Part shown: positions 55,101 through 63,604 of the stretch, in pieces
Layout of the letters: each line of letters begins with the position of its first letter
Position numbering within the stretch: position 1 is the first letter of the stretch
DNA from: G965267425 sp965267425
Lineage (GTDB): Bacteria > Bacteroidota > Bacteroidia > Flavobacteriales_E > Vicingaceae
Assembly: GCA_965267425.1 (NCBI GenBank)
Contig: OZ253959.1
Location: 248,001-312,000 of the forward strand
Length of the DNA stretch: 64,000 nucleotides
Direction of reading: 5' to 3'
Notes under the pieces: generated by a model
What the model saw: the letters and a program-made list of their open reading frames with translations, nothing else
Database searches by the model: none
What the model was told of the DNA's origin: nothing
Made by a program: the position numbers and the translations under genes

Positions 55101-55650
55101 CATCTTCCAGGTATTCGCCGTACTCCTTCAACTTATCCATGTTGTAATCACCGGATAAATTGATGTTCATAATTGGGAATTCAGAAAAGTTCATTTCAAA
55201 AATGTTCGATTCTTGATCCAAATCGGTTGGCAATTCACTTTTCGCCTTATCTACTGCATCTTTTACCTTTCTAAGTGCATCTTCTACTTCAATATCATTT
55301 AAGAATTTGACCACGATAGTGGAATAATCCTGGATACTGGTGGAAGTAATCTTATCAACTTCAGAAATGGTGTTGATTTCCTTTTCAATAGGTCTGGTCA
55401 CCAGATTTTCGATATCTACTGGCGAGTTACCCGGATAAGGAGTTCCTACATAGATTTCCGGCATGACCACTTCTGGGAAACTTTCCCTTGGCATAGAAGT
55501 ATATGCCATGGATCCAAACAACAATATAATAAACAACAGTACGTATACGGTTGTCCTGTTGTTAATGGCCAGACTAGACAAACCAAACTCCCGAATGACT
55601 TTTTTATCTTCCTGAGTTGGTACGTTTTCGTTTGTGTTTTCTTCTGTCAT
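52159..55650 (-). CDS. RND efflux transporter permease (AcrB-like)
   Basis: Inner-membrane pump of 1163 aa, a little longer than AcrB because of an extra hydrophobic pair inserted near the middle (KRVIGFIGAGVLMLLAGAVA). Twelve-helix RND plan: TM1 near residue 32, porter domain (YPGNSPVDIENLVTRPIEKEIN), central TM block with the proton-relay region LALGMLVDNGIVVVENIYR, then a second porter domain and final TM block (GIISLAGVVVNNAIVLIDYTN). Third gene of the tetR-tolC-adaptor-pump operon. Substrate class (drug, dye, lipid) is not determined by sequence. Confidence 0.95.
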   Translation of the reverse strand: MTEENTNENVPTQEDKKVIREFGLSSLAINNRTTVYVLLFIILLFGSMAYTSMPRESFPEVVMPEIYVGTPYPGNSPVDIENLVTRPIEKEINTISEVDKITSTSIQDYSTIVVKFLNDIEVEDALRKVKDAVDKAKSELPTDLDQESNIFEMNFSEFPIMNINLSGDYNMDKLKEYGEYLEDEIENLDEISKVDIRGAREREVKVDINVHKMEALKISFNDIANAIASENKTISGGNFKTGKQERSIRVVGEFSDVAQMNDIIVKHEKGNIVFLGDIAQVSFDYEERKSYARQYKEPVIMLDVVKKSGENLLNASDQIMEILEEAKATVLPEGLDISVTNDQSNNTRNMVNNLENSIIFGVILVVLVLLFFLGLRNALFVGVAIPLSMFMAFMILGSMGVTLNMMVLFSLILALGMLVDNGIVVVENIYRLMDQGYTPIRAAKEGVGEVALPIIASTATTLAAFLPLALWPGMMGEFMKFLPITLMIVLGSSLFVALVINPVLTKSFMKINEEKMPASKFNKRVIGFIGAGVLMLLAGAVALANILFVIGLFMLLNKFFFTPATAWFQDTFLPILEKGYKRTLEYALGHSGWFFGGTIGMLFFSFVLMGLFAPKVEFFPTNQPHYVNIFIEKPIGTDIETTNELTAKIEDIVIERMAFLQDSIVKEKGDDVKPDFLVESIIAQVGEGTSDPNQGPSMGVTPHKARITVSFSEFEYREGVMTSDVMEDIRNTVKGFAGVQVTVDQDNGGPPMGKPINIEIVGEEYDKLIAISEEVKRHINDANIGGIEELKSDLELGKPELLVDIDRRKARRMGVSTQQVASELRTALFGLEVSKFKQGEDDYPIQLRLEERFRNNPEVLMNQRVTFRDQSTGQIVQVPISSIAESKRTSTFGSVKRKDLDRVISISSNVLDGFNANEVVAEIKANMSSFDMPAGYTFKFTGQQEEQAKETAFLMRALMIAVFLIFLIIVMQFNSAGTPFLIVASVIFSTIGVLLGLIIFRMDFIIIMTMIGIISLAGVVVNNAIVLIDYTNLVRERRKKELGIPEDEYLPMDEFFHCIVEAGKTRLRPVLLTAITTVLGLLPLATGMNINFFTLFTEYDPQIYFGGDNVIFWGPMSWTVIFGLTFATFLTLVIVPVMYYMQNKAKVKIGSRVKRARVQPAHG

Positions 55651-55679
55651 TTTTCTATGACTTTACGTGTTTAATTTTC

Positions 55680-56813
55680 TTAGAATTCGATGTTTTCACC
55701 TTCAGAAACTGATCTTGCTCCTTCTGTAATCATCATTTCTGTACCTGAAAGTGAATGTTTTTTTAGCATGGTTTTTCCCTTGTAAGAAAGACCCGACTCT
55801 ACAAATACTTTTTTCGCTGTTTTGTTGTTGCCATCATTATTGACAACGTAGATGTATTCTTCACCATCACTGTTTGCTTGTAAGTAATCAGTTGGAACAG
55901 TTAAAGTAGAATCGAATTTGGCATCGTTAATTTTAATAATGGCCAACAAGTTTGGCTTTAACAATTGATCCTTATTATCTAACGAAACATCAATTTTAAA
56001 CGTTCTGTTTTCCGGATTAATGAATGTTCCAACTCTGGAAACTTTTGCACTCAAAGACATGTCTAATGAAGGGAAGATAACTTCTACTACATCGTCCACA
56101 TGAACCTTTCCAATATATCGCTCTGACACATCGCTTGATACCTTTACAACATCCACATTGACCAAACGAACAACCGGCATGCCCGGACTTGCCATTTCAC
56201 CAATTTTTGGCATGACATCCTCTACTGTTCCAGCTGCAGGAGCGGAAATGTTGGCTTTCCTAATTTGTGACATCAAGGTCATTTTTTGTTTTTCTAAGGA
56301 CTCCATGCGGTTTTTGGCTTGCAGGTAATCTACTTCTGAACCAATTTTTTCATCCCAAAGAGACTTTTGTCTTTCGTACAAATCTTTGGCTAGTTCATAA
56401 GCCGTTTCAATCTCCTGAAGATTGTTTTGGAGGATTTCAGTATCCAGTTTAAGGATACGTTGTCCCTTTCGAACCGTTTGACCTTCTTGAACATCAATGG
56501 CCAACACTCTTCCTTGTGTTTCAGGAGTGATCAGCACATTCTTATCGGCTTCAACCACACCTTGAACTTCAAAAAAGTGCTCAAATGTGCCAAAAGACAA
56601 TTCTTGTGCTTGAACCTTTACGATTCGTTGAACGATGGTCGTATCCAATTCAGAAATGGCCTCATCAATCGCCGCCATTTCTTCATTGATTTGCTCCATC
56701 AATGTCATCAATGAATCTTTCTGCGCATGCAATTCATCAATTTCAGATGTTGGCGCTGAATGACCACAAGCCAATAGGCTAGCGACCGTTAGTATGGATA
56801 AAAATGTTTTCAT
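55680..56813 (-). CDS. RND efflux periplasmic adaptor (membrane fusion) lipoprotein
   Basis: Protein of 377 aa with a lipobox (SLLACG). A coiled-coil alpha-hairpin around residues 120-190 (QNNLQEIETAYELAKDLYERQ) is flanked by a split lipoyl domain (GVVEADKNVLITPETQGRVLAIDVQEGQTVRKG and ISAPAAGTVEDVMPKIGE, only partly quoted). Beta-barrel and membrane-proximal domains follow. It links the RND pump to the outer-membrane channel. An unusual N-terminal acidic coiled coil (residues about 25-60) precedes the first lipoyl strand. Confidence 0.94.
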   Translation of the reverse strand: MKTFLSILTVASLLACGHSAPTSEIDELHAQKDSLMTLMEQINEEMAAIDEAISELDTTIVQRIVKVQAQELSFGTFEHFFEVQGVVEADKNVLITPETQGRVLAIDVQEGQTVRKGQRILKLDTEILQNNLQEIETAYELAKDLYERQKSLWDEKIGSEVDYLQAKNRMESLEKQKMTLMSQIRKANISAPAAGTVEDVMPKIGEMASPGMPVVRLVNVDVVKVSSDVSERYIGKVHVDDVVEVIFPSLDMSLSAKVSRVGTFINPENRTFKIDVSLDNKDQLLKPNLLAIIKINDAKFDSTLTVPTDYLQANSDGEEYIYVVNNDGNNKTAKKVFVESGLSYKGKTMLKKHSLSGTEMMITEGARSVSEGENIEF

Positions 56814-56823
56814 TTCTTTTTGA

Positions 56824-58155
56824 TTAATAGTTGTTTAAGGCTTTGTCTAATGTTGATTTAGCTGATAATAAATTAAATAGTGATTGAATATAATTTCCTT
56901 GACTTTCCAGGTATTGATTGTTTGCCACAGTAACATCCAAACTGGAAGCCAATCCATTTTTTTGTTTGATGGTTGTTTTGTCTAGAATCTTTTCAGATAA
57001 TTCCATGTTTTTTCTGGCCGTCTGAAATTGCTCCAAGGCATCAACATAAGATGTTCTTGCATTGCTCACCTGAAGCTTCAAATTATCCTCCATCAATTTT
57101 TTGTCGTTCTGAATTCTCTCCAATTGAATCTTTCGCTGGGCCACACGATGTTCGGTTGCAAAAGACTTAAATATGGGAACGTTCAACTGCAGACCAATGA
57201 TGGTTGTTGGAAACCATTCATTCAAATCCAGGCTATTGGCAAAAGCATTTTCGGAATAATTAAAAAACGCACTTAAACTTGGCAATCTCGATGCATTTTC
57301 AGCTTTCAACTGCAATTCCGCAATTCGTTCTTGTGTCAACATCATCTTGTAATCGATGTGTTCGTCCATGTTAAGTTCCTTATTTAACAAAGCGTTTTCA
57401 TCATATTTAGAATAGATATCCTGTAGATTGTCAGACAATGTTAATTCCGACTCAATTTCTCTTCCCATTTGAAAGTTTAAGGTTCTGTATGCATTTTGCA
57501 CATAACGTTTTGTGGTCTCAACTCTCTTTTGAGCGTCCAAATAGATGATTTCCAATTGATCTACTTCAATATCTTCTACAAACCCCTTTTCATGAAGTGC
57601 TTTAAACTCTTTGTATTGAGATTCTAAACGACCCACATTTTCAGTGATGATGCGCTCGTTTTCTTCAGCCACCAATACATTGTAATAGGATAATGAAATC
57701 CCATCTTTAATTTGTATATCTGTTTTTTCCAACCCTTCTTCACTCAATTGCAAATAGGTTTTGGAAGCCTGAAGTCCAACAATATAGGTTCCATCAAACA
57801 ACAATTGATTCGCTTGAATACCATAATTTGCTGTATTTTCTGTTCCAAATTGAACGGGCATGGTGGTTCCTTCTGCTGCGTTTGGATCGAAAAACGATGC
57901 ATCTACAATTTGTACAGGTATATCTATGAAGTTTTGAAAAGTAGCTGAACCGTTCACTTGAGGCAAACCTATTGTCCAGGTTTCTTTCACCACTTTTTTG
58001 GATTCATCTACACCAAGAGCTGCATTTTTACGATTGAGGTTGTTTTCTACCCCAAATTGCTGAGCTTCCTCCAGCGTAAAATCGGATTTATCCTGTGCAA
58101 ATACCGCTACATTTATGAATAGGATAGCAGAGGATATCCTGAGGAATTTATTCAT
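56824..58155 (-). CDS. TolC-family outer-membrane efflux protein
   Basis: Protein of 443 aa with a signal peptide (LFINVAVFAQ). Two repeats of the TolC fold are visible: FTLEEAQQFGVENNLNRKNAALG near the N-terminus, and a second coil region from about residue 300 with KIQLERIQNDKKLMEDNLKLQV. The C-terminal repeat ends with LEQFQTARKNMELSEKILD and SLDVTVANNQYLESQGNYIQ. It is the outer channel for the adjacent RND pump. Its ATG overlaps the tetR stop (ATGA). Confidence 0.95.
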   Translation of the reverse strand: MNKFLRISSAILFINVAVFAQDKSDFTLEEAQQFGVENNLNRKNAALGVDESKKVVKETWTIGLPQVNGSATFQNFIDIPVQIVDASFFDPNAAEGTTMPVQFGTENTANYGIQANQLLFDGTYIVGLQASKTYLQLSEEGLEKTDIQIKDGISLSYYNVLVAEENERIITENVGRLESQYKEFKALHEKGFVEDIEVDQLEIIYLDAQKRVETTKRYVQNAYRTLNFQMGREIESELTLSDNLQDIYSKYDENALLNKELNMDEHIDYKMMLTQERIAELQLKAENASRLPSLSAFFNYSENAFANSLDLNEWFPTTIIGLQLNVPIFKSFATEHRVAQRKIQLERIQNDKKLMEDNLKLQVSNARTSYVDALEQFQTARKNMELSEKILDKTTIKQKNGLASSLDVTVANNQYLESQGNYIQSLFNLLSAKSTLDKALNNY

Positions 58156-58772
58156 GATTTTAACTTTTCTTTTTTGACTTTTTCAACTAAATATTTAATT
58201 CCTTTTTTGCTTGCAATACCACGGATATGGTATCGAAAAAATTCATGGTGTACATCCGTGAATTTGTAATCTGTTGCCGGAAACAATTCGCCATCAAACA
58301 CAGCATCAAAGCGGGAGATATAAATTTTGGAAACGATTTCGGCATTTAGATCATCTCTGTACAATCCTTCTTTAATTCCATTTTTCATATTCGCCAGGAT
58401 ACATCGATTGATCACATCACCTTGCTCTTTTAAGAACGTTCTCCATTGGACAGGGTGGTATTTTTCTAGATCGTAGTGCACCGAGGGGTGAATTTGAGTA
58501 AGTTTTTCGTTGATATACTTTGAGATTTCCAGTTGTTCGTCTATGGCATTTAATCCTCTTGACATGACCTCTTCTACAATAATGACGTCTTGCTCACAAA
58601 AAGATGCAAGAACTTTTCCCACGAGGTCATTTTTATCTTCTACATATTTGTATAAAGTTTTCTTTGAAATTCCAAGGTGACGTGATATGTCATCCATGGT
58701 GAGGCTTTTGATTCCATATTTAATAAACAACTCGCCGACACTTGTAACTAATTCTTTTTCATTTGAAATCAT
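58152..58772 (-). CDS. TetR-family transcriptional regulator of the efflux operon
   Basis: Protein of 206 aa from the ATG at 58772; an earlier in-frame Met would add five residues lacking support. N-terminal TetR helix-turn-helix (residues 7-55: LFIKYGIKSLTMDDISRHLG, SKKTLYKYVEDKNDLV), then a ligand-binding helical domain. First gene of the tetR-tolC-adaptor-RND operon, overlapping tolC by 4 bp, so it is likely an autoregulator that also controls efflux. Palindromes lie directly upstream. Confidence 0.94.
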   Translation of the reverse strand: MISNEKELVTSVGELFIKYGIKSLTMDDISRHLGISKKTLYKYVEDKNDLVGKVLASFCEQDVIIVEEVMSRGLNAIDEQLEISKYINEKLTQIHPSVHYDLEKYHPVQWRTFLKEQGDVINRCILANMKNGIKEGLYRDDLNAEIVSKIYISRFDAVFDGELFPATDYKFTDVHHEFFRYHIRGIASKKGIKYLVEKVKKEKLKS

Positions 58773-58790
58773 GGTGCAAATAAACAAATT

Positions 58791-58853
58791 TTTTCACAAG
58801 GAAACAAAAAATGATTAAAATGTTTCCATTGTGTAAAATGTTTACTTGTTTAC
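58791..58853. promoter_or_regulatory. Candidate TetR operator region
   Basis: Between tetR and the small membrane-protein gene there is an imperfect inverted repeat, TTCACAAGGAAAC (58793-58805) versus GTTTCCATTGTG (58822-58833), a 13-bp palindrome GTAAAATGTTTAC (58833-58845) and a further GTTTAC (58848-58853). They sit where a TetR autoregulatory site is expected. Confidence 0.5.
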
Positions 58854-59200
58854 TCATCCTTATTTTTATGTTTCCACTTGTGTCCCCAACATTGTTGCAT
58901 GCGCTCCTTATATTCTTCTTTTTCTTCTTCTGACATACCTTCAAATTTGGCACGCCATTTTTCTTTCATGTTATGTTTCATGGAATGTTCCTTGCACTGA
59001 TGTTTATTGTGGCCTCCAAACCCCCCAAATAAAATTCTACTCAAGACTACCAAACCAATACCTTGAAACATTGATATGCTTGGTACATTCACCAAATCCG
59101 GCAATAGCCAATTCCACAACAACATGGTAATCCAACCCAATAAAACAATGGCCAATCCTCCAAAAATCACATACTTAATACATCTAAACATCCAAAACAT
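58850..59200 (-). CDS. Small membrane protein with Cys/His-rich tail, paired with an ECF sigma factor
   Basis: Protein of 116 aa with two membrane segments (residues 8-32 and about 42-63) and a cytoplasmic or periplasmic charged tail. The tail contains HNKHQCKEHSMKH and CWGHKWKH, both rich in potential metal ligands, and a MSEEEKEEYKERM helix recalling the LTPEER-type motif of CpxP/Spy-like proteins. It starts 5 nt after the sigma-factor stop, so it is probably co-transcribed. It may be an anti-sigma factor or metal sensor; this is inference from position and composition. Confidence 0.8.
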   Translation of the reverse strand: MFWMFRCIKYVIFGGLAIVLLGWITMLLWNWLLPDLVNVPSISMFQGIGLVVLSRILFGGFGGHNKHQCKEHSMKHNMKEKWRAKFEGMSEEEKEEYKERMQQCWGHKWKHKNKDE

Positions 59201-59205
59201 AAGCG

Positions 59206-59796
59206 TTACGATAAGGTTACTTCATTAAATAAATCGGCGAGTCTCTTGCGAAGGTGCAAAATGGCGTATCTCTTTCGAGACATCAAGGTATTTTGTTTTT
59301 CGCCAGTTAGTTCAGCAATTTCTTCAAAACTCTTTTTTTCAATTTCATGCCACATAAAAACTTCCCGTTGATTTTCAGGAAGTTCATCAAGTGCAGACAT
59401 AATACTTTCCCAGATCATTTCCCGCATATAATCGTCATCAGGTAACGATGACATGTCCGGAATAAAATTTTCAAAATTCAATGATTCGCCATCCTCATCA
59501 TGTATGGGATTGAAATCACTAAATACCAATCCTTTTTTCTTTCTATACAGATCGGTGATTTTATTTCTTGCAACGGTAAACATCCAGCTACTGGTTTTTT
59601 CCAGCGAGTCGATGGTGGCAAAGGCGTTGGTCAATTGAAAGAGGGTATCCTGAAAGATATCTTCTGCATCTTCCAAAGAATTAACGCGTTTTCGAATGAA
59701 GTTAAACAGCTTGTTTCCTTCCTTCTTCAGCGTATTATTGATGGTCTCTTCCCTGAGGGCAGCCATATTTTTTGAATATGTCAATGCGTGGTTCAT
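59206..59796 (-). CDS. ECF-type RNA polymerase sigma factor
   Basis: Protein of 196 aa from the ATG at 59796; a TTG one codon earlier is rejected. Sigma region 2 is seen in VNSLEDAEDIFQDTLFQLTNAF and WMFTVARNKITDLYRKKK. Region 4 is in ALDELPENQREVFMWHEIEKKSFEEIAELTGEKQNTLMSRKRYA, quoted only in part here as the SFEEIAEL helix-turn-helix. It is followed by the small Cys/His-rich membrane protein, the likely partner. The divergent neighbour is asnS. No classic anti-sigma zinc domain is adjacent. Confidence 0.95.
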   Translation of the reverse strand: MNHALTYSKNMAALREETINNTLKKEGNKLFNFIRKRVNSLEDAEDIFQDTLFQLTNAFATIDSLEKTSSWMFTVARNKITDLYRKKKGLVFSDFNPIHDEDGESLNFENFIPDMSSLPDDDYMREMIWESIMSALDELPENQREVFMWHEIEKKSFEEIAELTGEKQNTLMSRKRYAILHLRKRLADLFNEVTLS

Positions 59797-59880
59797 CAAT
59801 CATGAAGACGCACGTACTTAATTAATCTTTTATTGTTCAATAAATATTCAGTAGCTGCTAGGCAAATTTAACTTCTTATT

Positions 59881-59911
59881 TTGAATACATCTTCAAAAAA
59901 TAGTTCCTTTG
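59881..59911 (+). promoter_or_regulatory. Putative promoter of the asnS gene
   Basis: TTG at 59881-59883, a 20-bp spacer and TTCCTTTG at 59904-59911 (one mismatch to TAnnTTTG), 32 bp before the ATG at 59944. Confidence 0.4.
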
Positions 59912-59943
59912 TGCGTTATTTTTCAAAAGAATTGCAATCAATC

Positions 59944-61377
59944 ATGTCAACAAAAAAAATAAAGGAACTGCTTGCGTCCGATGAACTGAATATTGATGTT
60001 AATGTAAAAGGATGGGTGCGAACTTTTCGCAGCAATCGTTTTATCGCCATCAATGACGGTTCATGTTTGTCCGGCATTCAGGCGGTAGTTGATTTTGAAA
60101 AAATGGATGAATCCCTTTTGAAACGCATAACAACAGGGGCTTGTCTTTCAATTACCGGAACATTGATCGAATCACAAGGAAAAGGCCAAAAGGTAGAATT
60201 GGAAGTGAAAGAATTGGAAGTGCTTGGCGACGCAGATCCGGAAGAGTATCCATTGCAACCCAAAAAGCACAGTCTTGAATTTTTAAGAACCAACGCGCAT
60301 TTGCGTTTTCGAACCAATACGTATTCGGCCATATTCAGAGTTCGCCATGCATTGTCCAATGCAATTCACAACTTTTTTCATGATAGAGGATTTGTGCAAC
60401 TGCACTCACCTATCATTACGGGATCTGATGCAGAAGGGGCTGGTGAAATGTTTCGCGTAACGAATTTGGATTTGCAAAACCTTCCAAAAAAGGAAGATGG
60501 AAGTATTGATTTCACCGAAGATTTTTTTGGAAAAGAAACCAACCTGACCGTTTCAGGTCAATTGGAAGCGGAACTGGCAGCAATGGCTTTGGGCAATGTT
60601 TACACATTTGGCCCAACGTTTCGTGCGGAGAATTCAAACACTACCAGACACCTGGCCGAATTTTGGATGATTGAACCAGAAATGGCGTTTTATGATCTGA
60701 ATCAAAATATGGATTTGGCAGAATCATTGTTGAAAGAAACCATTGCCAAAGTGTATAACGATTGCAAGGAAGATTTAGCATTTTTAAGTAATCGTAGAAT
60801 AGAAGAAGAAAAAGGCAAACCTCAGAATGAACGCAGTGCAATGAGTTTAATGGAACAATTGGAATTTGTATTATCCAATGATTTTGAGCGCATTACGTAT
60901 ACTGAGGCCTATGAAATTCTTCGAAATAGCAAACCGAATAAGAAAAAGAAATTTAACTATCCGGTGAATGAATGGGGAGTAGACCTGCAATCAGAACACG
61001 AGCGATACCTAGTAGAGAAGCACTTTGAAAAACCAGTTATCATTGTGGATTACCCAAAAGACATCAAGGCATTTTACATGCGGTTGAATGACGATGGCAA
61101 GACTGTTCGTGCCATGGATATTTTATTTCCTGGTATTGGGGAAATAGTGGGTGGTTCTCAAAGAGAAGAACGATATGATGAATTGGTTGCAAGAATGAAG
61201 GCCATGAACATAGATGAGGAGGAGATGTGGTGGTACCTGGATACGAGAAAATTTGGGACAGCTGTGCATAGTGGGTTCGGACTTGGTTTTGAAAGAATGG
61301 TGCAGTTTGTTACGGGTATGGGTAATATTCGTGACGTGATTCCTTTCCCCAGAGCTCCCAAGAATGCTTCATTTTAG
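59944..61377 (+). CDS. asnS: Asparaginyl-tRNA synthetase
   Basis: Class IIb synthetase of 477 aa that charges tRNA-Asn (a tRNA-Asn gene is at 10140-10213). Start at the ATG at 59944: the upstream in-frame TTG at 59881 would overlap the promoter and add an unconserved 21-residue stretch. N-terminal OB-fold anticodon domain (VKGWVRTFRSNRFIAINDGS). Class II motif 2 is FGPTFRAENSNTTRHLAEFWMIEPE, quoted only as TFRAENSNT. The C-terminus has motif 3 GFGLGFERMVQFVTG. Normal family length. It begins the asnS-rpoN-membrane protein group. Confidence 0.98.
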   Translation: MSTKKIKELLASDELNIDVNVKGWVRTFRSNRFIAINDGSCLSGIQAVVDFEKMDESLLKRITTGACLSITGTLIESQGKGQKVELEVKELEVLGDADPEEYPLQPKKHSLEFLRTNAHLRFRTNTYSAIFRVRHALSNAIHNFFHDRGFVQLHSPIITGSDAEGAGEMFRVTNLDLQNLPKKEDGSIDFTEDFFGKETNLTVSGQLEAELAAMALGNVYTFGPTFRAENSNTTRHLAEFWMIEPEMAFYDLNQNMDLAESLLKETIAKVYNDCKEDLAFLSNRRIEEEKGKPQNERSAMSLMEQLEFVLSNDFERITYTEAYEILRNSKPNKKKKFNYPVNEWGVDLQSEHERYLVEKHFEKPVIIVDYPKDIKAFYMRLNDDGKTVRAMDILFPGIGEIVGGSQREERYDELVARMKAMNIDEEEMWWYLDTRKFGTAVHSGFGLGFERMVQFVTGMGNIRDVIPFPRAPKNASF

Positions 61378-61440
61378 AAAATTGATTGTCGCCTTGGATC
61401 GTGACAATATTTGTATTTTTAAGGACTGTCTATTGATGTC

Positions 61441-62892
61441 ATGTTAAAACAGTCACTACAGCAGAAACTTCAGCAAAAATTATCTCCTCAACAAATTCAG
61501 TTGATGAAGTTGTTGCAGTTGCCAATGGTGGAACTGGAAAAACGAATCAAAGAAGAATTGGAGGAAAATCCGGCGTTGGAAGAATCTGCTGGAGCTACAT
61601 TGGAAAAAGATTCAGGATCAGATAGCGAAGAAAGTGAGCCGTTGGGGGAAAACGAAAGGGATTTTGACCTTTCCGATTATTTTGAAGACGATACGCCTGG
61701 CTACAAACTGAATGCTCAGAATTACAATCCTGATCAAGAAAATAGACAGCAGCCCATTAGCATGGGTGCTACATTTTATGAACAGTTGATCCGACAAATT
61801 GGTCTCAGATTATCAGACGATCAGGAAATTAAAATTGCCGCCGTTCTCATTGGAAACCTTGATGATTCCGGTTACCTGAGAAGAGAAATGGATGCCCTGG
61901 TTGATGATTTGGCCTTTTCTCATGGTTTGGAAGTGACCGAAGAAGAAATTGAATCTGTATTGAAGATTATCCAGGATATGGATCCACCGGGAATAGGCGC
62001 TCGTGATTTACAAGAATCACTTCTGATTCAAATAAAGCGTAAGAATCAGCACGATCTTGTTATCAAGAATGCAACCTACATATTGGAGAATCTATTTGAA
62101 GCATTTACCAAAAAGCATTACACCAAAATTGTAGAACGCACCAACATTGACGAAGAAGATTTAAAGTTGGTGATCAAAGAAATTCAAAAACTCAATCCCA
62201 AGCCAGGTGGTGTGCTAAATGAGACTGAGAAACAAAATCAGGTCATCATTCCGGATTTTATTGTTGAAGTCAATGATGGGGAAATAGATCTCAAGTTAAA
62301 CAGGAGAAATACACCGGAACTCAGAATCAGTAGATCGTATTCTGAGTTATTGGAAAATTATGCCAATAACAAAAAGAAGGCTACCAAACCTGAAAAAGAT
62401 ACCGTCATGTTCGTTCGCCAGAAGCTGGATTCAGCCAAATGGTTTATAGACGCCATCAAACAACGGCAAGAGACCTTGCTGAAAACCATGACTGCGATCA
62501 TAGAAAGGCAACGTCCATTTTTCCTTGAAGGAGATGAAGGAAAAATGAGACCCATGATTTTGAAGGACATTGCAGAAAAAGTGGATTTAGACATATCAAC
62601 GATTTCAAGAGTAGTAAATAGCAAGTATGTGGAATCGCCGTATGGGATTTTCAAATTAAAATACTTTTTCTCTGAATCCATTACTACACAGGACGGTCAG
62701 GAAGTATCGACGATTGAAGTAAAAAAAGTATTGAGGGAAATCATTGAAGCAGAGGATAAGAGTAAACCTGTGACTGATGAAAAACTGACCGAGATGTTAA
62801 AGGAACAGAACTACAACATAGCTCGTCGGACGGTTGCCAAATACAGGGAACAGTTAAATATCCCGGTTGCGCGGTTGAGGAAACAATTGTGA
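61441..62892 (+). CDS. rpoN: RNA polymerase sigma-54 factor
   Basis: Protein of 483 aa. Gln-rich region I (LKQSLQQKLQQKLSPQQIQLMKLLQ, only partly listed), an acidic region II, and core-binding and DNA-binding regions; the helix-turn-helix lies around DIAEKVDLDISTISRVVNSKY. It ends in the RpoN box ARRTVAKYRE. It recognises -24/-12 promoters and needs AAA+ activators such as the one at the window start. It follows asnS by 63 bp and precedes a membrane protein, an order seen in other Bacteroidota. Confidence 0.97.
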   Translation: MLKQSLQQKLQQKLSPQQIQLMKLLQLPMVELEKRIKEELEENPALEESAGATLEKDSGSDSEESEPLGENERDFDLSDYFEDDTPGYKLNAQNYNPDQENRQQPISMGATFYEQLIRQIGLRLSDDQEIKIAAVLIGNLDDSGYLRREMDALVDDLAFSHGLEVTEEEIESVLKIIQDMDPPGIGARDLQESLLIQIKRKNQHDLVIKNATYILENLFEAFTKKHYTKIVERTNIDEEDLKLVIKEIQKLNPKPGGVLNETEKQNQVIIPDFIVEVNDGEIDLKLNRRNTPELRISRSYSELLENYANNKKKATKPEKDTVMFVRQKLDSAKWFIDAIKQRQETLLKTMTAIIERQRPFFLEGDEGKMRPMILKDIAEKVDLDISTISRVVNSKYVESPYGIFKLKYFFSESITTQDGQEVSTIEVKKVLREIIEAEDKSKPVTDEKLTEMLKEQNYNIARRTVAKYREQLNIPVARLRKQL

Positions 62893-62912
62893 ACAGATTT
62901 TGAAGTATAGTG

Positions 62913-63512
62913 ATGCTACGTAAGTTATCCATTTCCCTTTCTTACATTTTTCATCCGGTTTTTGTACCCATTATTGGGGTGTTGATTTTTATGAATTCAA
63001 ACACCTACTTGAATTTTACCTTTCGATTGCATGAAAAACTGGCCATTGCTGCCACTGTTTTGATTTATACGGTTGTATTTCCGCTGATTATCACTTCCGT
63101 ATTGTATTATAAAAACTACATCAAGAGCATATTCATGTCTCGGGTTGAAGACCGAAAGTTGCCTTTTTTGGCGGTCATTTTTTTTAACATTTGGTTGATT
63201 TATTTACTTGATAGGGAGGGAGTTCCTACCGTTTTTGTTCAATTTATGCGAAGAGGAACATTGTCCGTTGCTATATTGTTTGTGTTGGCGATCAGAAAAA
63301 TCAAGTGGAGTGTTCACATGACTGGAATGGGTTCATTGTTGGGAATTATCATTAAGGTGGCTGATGAATTATCCGCCAATTTTTACGAGGCAGCTATAGG
63401 GATAATACTACTCAGTGGCATTTTGGCTTGGTCAAGGTTGTACCTGGAAGTTCATAAATCCAGGGAGGTGTATCTTGGATTCATACTTGGATTACTTATG
63501 CAATCTTTTTAG
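62913..63512 (+). CDS. Conserved multi-spanning membrane protein downstream of rpoN
   Basis: Protein of 199 aa from the ATG at 62913, one codon after a GTG. About five to six hydrophobic segments (SLSYIFHPVFVPIIGVLIFM, LAIAATVLIYTVVFPLIITSVLYY, FLAVIFFNIWLIYLL and others). Some databases call such proteins PAP2-like, but I cannot see a convincing phosphatase signature; the SRVEDRKLPF loop is a possible conserved element. Function unknown. Position after rpoN is likely conserved. Confidence 0.75.
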   Translation: MLRKLSISLSYIFHPVFVPIIGVLIFMNSNTYLNFTFRLHEKLAIAATVLIYTVVFPLIITSVLYYKNYIKSIFMSRVEDRKLPFLAVIFFNIWLIYLLDREGVPTVFVQFMRRGTLSVAILFVLAIRKIKWSVHMTGMGSLLGIIIKVADELSANFYEAAIGIILLSGILAWSRLYLEVHKSREVYLGFILGLLMQSF

Positions 63513-63604
63513 AGATTCACTTAATTCAATCAAACTTGCTTGTGAGAATTTCGTAATTTCAAAGTCCTTTAAAAGGAAAGATTCAACGTTATAAAAACAT
63601 CTAA

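Noticed and set aside
61406..61413. AATATTTG upstream of rpoN as a -7 element
   Set aside because: One mismatch to TAnnTTTG with several possible TTG partners; too weak to list as a feature.
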